Origin: Setaria digitata
Lineage: Eukaryota > Nematoda > Chromadorea > Rhabditida > Setariidae
DNA length: 64,000 nucleotides
Assembly (NCBI GenBank): GCA_003640385.1
Contig: RCAB01000226.1
Location: forward strand, 1-64,000
Direction: 5' to 3'
The translations under genes and the position numbers were made by a program. Below the pieces are notes generated by a model. It made no database searches and was not told the DNA's origin. It saw nothing but the letters and a program-made list of their open reading frames with translations. Of the stretch, positions 51,967 through 64,000 are shown piece by piece (the first letter of the stretch is position 1; every line of letters starts with the position of its first letter).

Positions 51967-54710
51967 ACGTAATGTAATGTGATAAGAAGGTTCGCACATA
52001 GATGAGAGTAAAGACGAGAAAGAATGTAGGGAATGAGTGCTTAGACCTTGTAAATATTTTCAGCACGAAGTTGAATTTGTTAAAATACGATTTACTTGAC
52101 ACTTCCTTTCGTAGTATCGTCAAAGAGAACAGGAAGAGGGGAAGAAGTAGGAAGAAGAGAGACAGAGAGAAAAGGTGACCGATTCTGCCTGGTGACAACT
52201 GCTGTTTGAACAGGGGCCAACGCCAGTCTTGGCTGTACTGCCACCGATAAATCTTGAGATGGTCTCGAGTTTGAGAGTGATTGGCCAGCCCTTTTCCTTC
52301 ATGGTGCCATCTGGAAATTGGAGGATGCTACCAGGCACATCCCTTTGTTCTCTGAGAAGAAAATCGGAAAATCGACTTGCCCAACATCGGATACTTCTTG
52401 CATTCGAGATATTTTTGGCTCTTGCAGAAATTTAGTGCCCAGTGAACAAAGAATATTGGTGTTGGGCCGTAACACATTGGCCAGTACGGTCACTCTAACT
52501 TTATCAGCATTACCGTTTACTCTTATTGGAGGATCACGTCTTACTGCTTGATATGTGTGTATAGTGCCTTCTGCACTTCTCGCTAGATACAATATTCCTT
52601 TCATAGTTTCTGGCAAATGGTAGTTAAACTGTCAATCTTGTAAATGTCATATGCTTGCTCGATTTCACAACATCCGCCACCATTGAGGTTGCTACATGGA
52701 CACTTCAGTTCGCTTATCATAATTGTCAATCCAAACACAGACCAGGCACAGTAATACGTGAAATACGTTGTCCAACTTTTTCCTTCTTGCTGTCCAAAAC
52801 ACGGCTGTTTGCCTTTTCAACGATGGTTGAAAAACTTTTTCTTGCTTGCTCGTTTTATCCTAACCATTTATTTGCATGAAGGAATGTGCAAATTGAGTTT
52901 GGTCAATGGTTACAGTTAGTGTATGGAAATACTTACTGCTGCTTTCCTCGAATTTCGAATGAAAGTGATGTCAGTTTTTCGATTTTCTGAATAAACCTAA
53001 TTAGTAATCTTTATATACATTATTCATCCCACTCAGACCTATTCAGAGAGACAACATTGCAAAGTAATTTATCTTGCGATGGTTCTCTAATCTTATATAT
53101 TAGTGTTCTTGTATCTGAAGTTCTGAAAAATGGGACTTGAATTATTCTGCTCTATTCTCAATTCATTTGTAAATATAAATATTTTAGCATTATTTTCCCT
53201 TACCTTAAGGAATTTTCCACTGTAGTGCTAAAATTTGGCTGCTGATTAGGCCACAAAGCTTGGAGAGCAGAATTATCTCTGAGTGATCATTTATTGACTT
53301 TCATGCGTTCTTACAATTTAATTTTTCCTTTTAAATTTAGGATCCGCTGCCAGATATATTCCACGATCGTTTTCTGCCATTTGTGCATATGAATACGAGA
53401 ATATATTTTGTGTCTCATGGCAACTCTTACCTGTACTCTTACTTTTTATGAATCAGTTTTTCAATTGTATTGTATATTGCTGCTTCCTGAACTACCTAGC
53501 TTTATCTCTAACTGGGTTAAAAATTCAACTGACCAAATTCCAATTTCAATTTTTCTATGTTCAGAAAATTAGAAATACGCATTCGAATTCCATAATCCGT
53601 ATTGTTTACGATTTGACGTCTATTTCATTACATCAGGATCAAATTATTTCAACTTTGTGTTTTAAAGTAAATAACTTTACTCACAGTTTCAGACCCCAAT
53701 AATCTTTGATCCAATCCGCACTTTCATACATTTTCTCAATTTTTAATATTTTTTTTTTTTGAAAAAAAAGCGAACCATTTCACTCACTTTTCTTCTTCTC
53801 TTTCTTCCCCCCTTTTCTCTTTACTCTTTTTTTTTTTTTTTTTATGTGGTAAGTGATTGCAGCTGTTAAGTAAGTTTTCCAGAAAAGTGAGTGGAATGGA
53901 GTATATAATATCCACCAGAATATCCAATTCCCGATAATCCCCTCTACATTACTAAGTTTAGTAATTTGATTAATTTTTTATTTTTCAATGTTTCACTGCA
54001 AGATTGAATTGATTTTGGATGTGGACAATAGATAGCTCCCTATCTTCTTTCGACTGGAAGCTACCTACATGAGACACCTCTCCTGTTCTTGTGATAGTGT
54101 TTGTTATCACTGTAGTCGTGCGATTTATTTGTTGACAAAAAGTACGTTTCTGTGCTGCAACGCAGAAACTCCAAATTCCCAGGACATTTAACACATTAAG
54201 TTCCCTGCTAGTGACGCAAGTGTATATATATGGTGCAGCTGCAGAAACTCACTGAAGTTGCCATTTCATTTAACGAATCATTTTAACTCATCCGTTCTTT
54301 AGATTGCAATTAAAAATACGCTCTTCATATCGGATACACTTATTTACAGTCTTAGTGATGAAAGCATAGCAGTTCTTCATATGTGAATTGGTTAGCGTGC
54401 GGTTCGCTTCGCTTTACGGAATTTTTCATTGTTGTTAATAACCGCAAATACAAATGCCAACATTAGGAATGTTTTCTTTTTATGACAAAAAACAAACATC
54501 CAGTACGTGCATCCTTTAATTCAGGAAAGTGGGATGGGATATTTTTTACCATTATTAAATAGTAATTATTGATTATTTGAAGTAGGAATAGAAGGATTAT
54601 TTCTTCTTCGATTCTTGCATACTATTACATTGTAAAATAGATTTGTTTTTTTGGTGAAAATCTTATGGGCACTAAATAATCCCGATCAGATTTGTGGAAT
54701 TCATGATAAA

Positions 54711-54797
54711 ATGAACGTCTTCCGATCACTCGTATATAGTTCTTCACAGTCATCTCATATGTTAGCAGATTTTGCACGCCGCAATCAGTTTCGCTCA
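54711..54797 (+). CDS. Candidate first coding exon of jnk-1 (long isoform)
   Basis: A 29-codon open frame starts at ATG 54711, is Ser/Arg-rich (MNVFRSLVYSSSQSS...) and reaches a possible donor TCA|GTTTAA in phase 0. That phase matches the acceptor of the Ser/Asp-rich exon at 55268. The donor is weak and there is no other evidence, so this is a suggestion only. Confidence 0.3.
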
Positions 54798-55267
54798 GTT
54801 TAACTTTTCCTTAACATGTATTTTTTTATGATTTATTTGAAAGGTGTCTTGCCATTTCTGGTTTGGAATTGTGTTTATCGTTTGGAATTGTTTATTTATA
54901 CAGGAGAAGTTCAGTATCATCGGGAAGAATGTCCTAGTTTCTCAATAATCCTAATCAAAAACCGCTAAGAAATGTTTTTTATGGACAGAACGGAACGCTA
55001 ATTAATGGTGGTATGAAAGAAATGGCCACTATTTCTATATCCCACTTTCGGTAATTCAGAAATTGAAATTTTTCTGTTAGGATTACTTGAATGATGAGGA
55101 ATCACAACATCAGAGACATTAGTTAGCTGTGTATTTCTCCGGCCCTTTCATACTTTCCTTCATTTCTCGAAAATCGGATATAATATGCTCACTGTTTTTG
55201 TGTTAATGTTTCTCCTCTGAGATCGAATTTACTGTCGTTACTGAATACATTGATACTATATTTGCAG

Positions 55268-61521
<6,254 letters not shown>

Positions 61522-63641
61522 CATTTGTAGTTTTCTATCCGTGTTTTGTTCTAGTCATTTTATCACTCCTTATCTTAATAATTAGGAGACACTGATATCG
61601 TAGTTGTTAGGTAGTTTGTAATGGAAAGCCTCTTTGTAAAGATGTGAAATTCGTGAGGCTTGTCCAACAAACATTTTCTGTTTGAATTAACTGTTTCAAA
61701 GCCGTATTTCAATTTTTCGCGAGCTTTATTTTGCGGCAATAGTATTTTATCGCTGTTTTATCCTTGAATAATTATAAAAAAAAGGCATTATTCGGTTCGA
61801 GGTAATGAAATATTTTAGTGCAGAACAGTGAAGCTTGATAGTGCGACGTTTTTCTGTGCAGATATTGTTGAGCATGGACTCTTTAACTATGGAAATATTC
61901 AAGTTATAGGAAATTTCCAAAATTTTTCGTGGAAATAAATTCAAAAAGTTGAGACAAGTCTACATATTAAGCATTGTATTCCATAAACTTATTTATTTTC
62001 TTAGAACAGAAATTTATTTTTTATTAGGGCATTATCTTTTAGAAGGAAGAGTAGGATTCAGTTGTTGAAAGCCTTATTAGCAAACGTTTGAGTTGCGAAC
62101 GATATTACAGGTGGCATTTCGTTATTTTTCCGTAGTATACTGCACCTAAAAAGTTGCGGCACGAACTAACTGTAAATCTGTACGTAGCGGCAATTATCAG
62201 ATACTTGGGAATGCTTACGATGTTAGTATTACTAATAGCGATACTTGATATGTATTACAGTTATGCTGCTAACGTCGTTCCCATCAATGTGGCTTTTTAT
62301 AAGTTCGTTATTCCATTGAAATGTTTTTAATAAAATGTTTTCTATCGAAGCACGGTATACATTTGGGAGCACTTGCAAGAATATCAAATTATGCGCCAGG
62401 CAGATTTATAAACATGAAACTCGGCTTTTTTTTTCAATGTTCATTTATTTTTCATCCTTCAAATTTTGGTTGCATGAATTAAAACAGTTTAACAGTTCGT
62501 GAGGCCAGCGGCTGTGTTCTTGCCATCATATGGATTAATATTTTGTACGAGAAGTTGTGCTGAGCTGGGGGGATGGAAGAGAAATTAATAAATTGAAATG
62601 TAGTAGAAATAGACGAATTATGCAATATTTATTCCTTTTACTCCATTTCTGGTCATATGCTTGGACTGAAAACATCGTTAATGTTGTTTATCCTTAACAA
62701 TAGTATGTTTGGAGATATGTAGTATTCATTTTTCATATAAGGAAGCAATTAACAGGTTAAAGTTAGTGGCAGTTTTTGTTATAAGAGGTTTGGTTGAAAA
62801 TTCCAGGCTGTAAACCAGATCGAAAGAGAGAATCCCAGCTAAAATATCGCCAGCAGTTATTTGTGTCCTGAACAAGACATCAACATTAGACGCGTGTTAG
62901 ATTTTAAATACGTGGAATTCGCTGTAGCAAGGTTTAGGTACACGTGGTGGTTATATTAAGGGATTTTGAAGTGCAGTAGTTTCAGACGTTTCCAGATTAA
63001 ACTGAAATTATGGAGAAATTGATTACGGTCATTAGAAATATGCGTGTAAGAAGAATATTATATAATTTTATTTAAGTGAAGAAAAAAATCCAGGGAAACA
63101 AAACATGACAGTTTATATAGTCACAAGGTGGTCAAACTTCGTAAGATAATACGAGAACTTAGTTTAAAACAGTTTAAAATGAAAAAAGATCATATTTTAT
63201 TAAAGAAAAAAAAAACAATGAAAAGTGGATATGGCAATACAAATATTGGCCGTAGTTCATGATCGGCTCTGATGGAAGGGAATGAAGGAATGTTGCACAA
63301 AATAGATTCATTAGGTGAATTTGTTTATGCTATAATTAATGAAAAGATGTCGTTTGGAACTTATCAGTCAATTAAACGATCATTTTTCACGATCAAGCAA
63401 AAAATCAATCTATTAACTTATATATCTTGGCACAGTTTATCATGAACTTCGCTTCGCGTAACTTGAGAAAATAGTTGTAATTTTTTTTGATCAGCTAGCA
63501 AGTTATGCACTTTGTCTTATAATATTCTCAAATATCGGGAATGAAAGATAAGCTTGATTTTTTTTTCTTTTTTTTTGCAATTTTTTTAATGCCTCGAAGA
63601 ATAAATAAACAAGACAGCAATTATATCACAGTGGTGCTGCT
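61522..63641. other. Intergenic region downstream of jnk-1
   Basis: AT-rich. It contains the jnk-1 3' UTR and T tracts at about 62426-62434 and 63559-63576. No open frame with splice support was found. Confidence 0.5.
61934..61939 (+). terminator. Candidate polyadenylation signal AATAAA (jnk-1)
   Basis: Canonical hexamer about 410 nt after the jnk-1 stop, a plausible 3' UTR length. Confidence 0.45.
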
Positions 63642-63722
63642 ATGGTTCGACTTTTTGCAGCAACTCTGCTGATGCTGTCCATAATGGAAGCTTCGAAAGT
63701 ATTTCTACTAAGCAATGACACG
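63642..63722 (+). CDS. First exon of a small secreted protein (incomplete)
   Basis: ATG at 63642 opens a clear signal peptide (MVRLFAATLLMLSIMEAS) followed by KVFLLSNDT and a donor GTATGC. A second donor, GTAAAT at 63731, is also possible. Downstream, acceptors CTGCAG (63801) and TTTCAG (63816) lead into short open frames. One frame reads a Gly/Pro-rich, Cys-ending peptide (PPGGGPLSCGRC) but does not match either donor phase. The gene may end within a few hundred bases or continue beyond the window. The product is not recognised. Confidence 0.45.
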
Positions 63723-64000
63723 GTATGCTGGTAAATTTTTCTCGATAAATGATTTAGAAATTTAGCTTTAATTAAACTCAATGACGATGTTGAATCTGCA
63801 GAAATTGTTGTTTCAGTACCACCTGGTGGAGGTCCATTAAGTTGCGGCCGCTGTTGAGCATCGAATACATCTTTCTAAATTTATTCATTTTTCTTCTTTT
63901 TTTTATAATTTGACAAAGACGGAAACTGAATCTTAAGATATCAAAACTCGAAATTCAGACTTAATAGCTTATTTTATTGAAAATCAATGTAGTTTTTTTG

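Larger units (their letters stand above)
45322..54710. other. 9-kb region with no assigned gene
   Basis: This runs from the G alpha 3' UTR to the candidate first jnk-1 exon. Most is AT-rich with homopolymers (47566-47576, 48325-48334, 48850-48859, 53751-53768, 53828-53843). Two GC-richer islands stand out: 46900-47300, and 50200-52900 with GA-rich and GATAT repeats. Both contain overlapping open frames on both strands, but no protein I recognise and no splice series I can defend. Confidence 0.45.

Noticed and set aside
51572..52198. Longest open frame in the window, 208 codons, minus strand
   Set aside because: Much of it is the translation of GA and GATAT simple repeats, giving Ser/Tyr/Ile/Phe-rich low complexity. 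It has no ATG at the start and no recognisable motif. Kept only as part of the island finding.

Overview
The window is nuclear DNA of a nematode, most likely a parasitic spirurid or filarial-type (clade III) worm. The genome is AT-rich. Genes are split into many exons with TTTCAG/TTTAG 3' splice sites. Introns are mostly about 100 nt to 3 kb, much longer than typical Caenorhabditis introns. Several start codons lie just downstream of an isolated 3' splice site, the usual mark of spliced-leader trans-splicing. The jnk-1 protein reads like the C. elegans orthologue. I see no bacterial, plasmid, phage or CRISPR feature, and no rRNA or tRNA gene I can support.

Layout. (1) 1-2673, minus strand: a secreted, cysteine-module plus Thr-rich mucin-like protein that runs off the left edge. 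(2) 4951-7369, plus: a four-transmembrane claudin/stargazin-like protein in 8 exons. (3) 14400-19277, minus: a complete 14-exon LARGE-type bifunctional glycosyltransferase. (4) 23475-25186, plus: a secreted 226-aa cysteine-rich orphan. (5) 26058-26612, minus: a 134-aa secreted glycoprotein with a probable GPI-anchor signal. (6) 27981-31222, plus: a complete PRCC-family splicing-associated protein. (7) 33884-35277, plus: a secreted acidic orphan with a basic tail. (8) 38143-45321, plus: a complete heterotrimeric G-protein alpha subunit with an unusual C-terminus. (9) about 55268-61521, plus: the JNK MAP kinase jnk-1, with an optional N-terminal extension and a decayed copy of one kinase exon in an intron. 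(10) 63642 to the right edge, plus: the first exon of a small secreted protein. Long gene-free stretches (7.4-14.4 kb, 19.3-23.4 kb, 35.3-38.1 kb, 45.3-54.7 kb) hold AT-rich sequence, homopolymer tracts, and a few GC-richer islands I cannot assign.

Functionally the window is a mixture, not an operon. It holds signalling genes (G alpha, JNK, channel-subunit-like protein), one Golgi glycosyltransferase, one splicing protein and several lineage-restricted secreted or surface proteins. Neighbours are mostly divergent or convergent. The plus-strand run PRCC, acidic secreted protein, G alpha, jnk-1 is co-directional, but the gaps (2.7-10 kb) are too large for a classical nematode operon.

Gene models were built by hand from splice signals and reading phase. 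Every listed internal junction keeps phase. Homology calls rest on remembered family motifs, not on a search.
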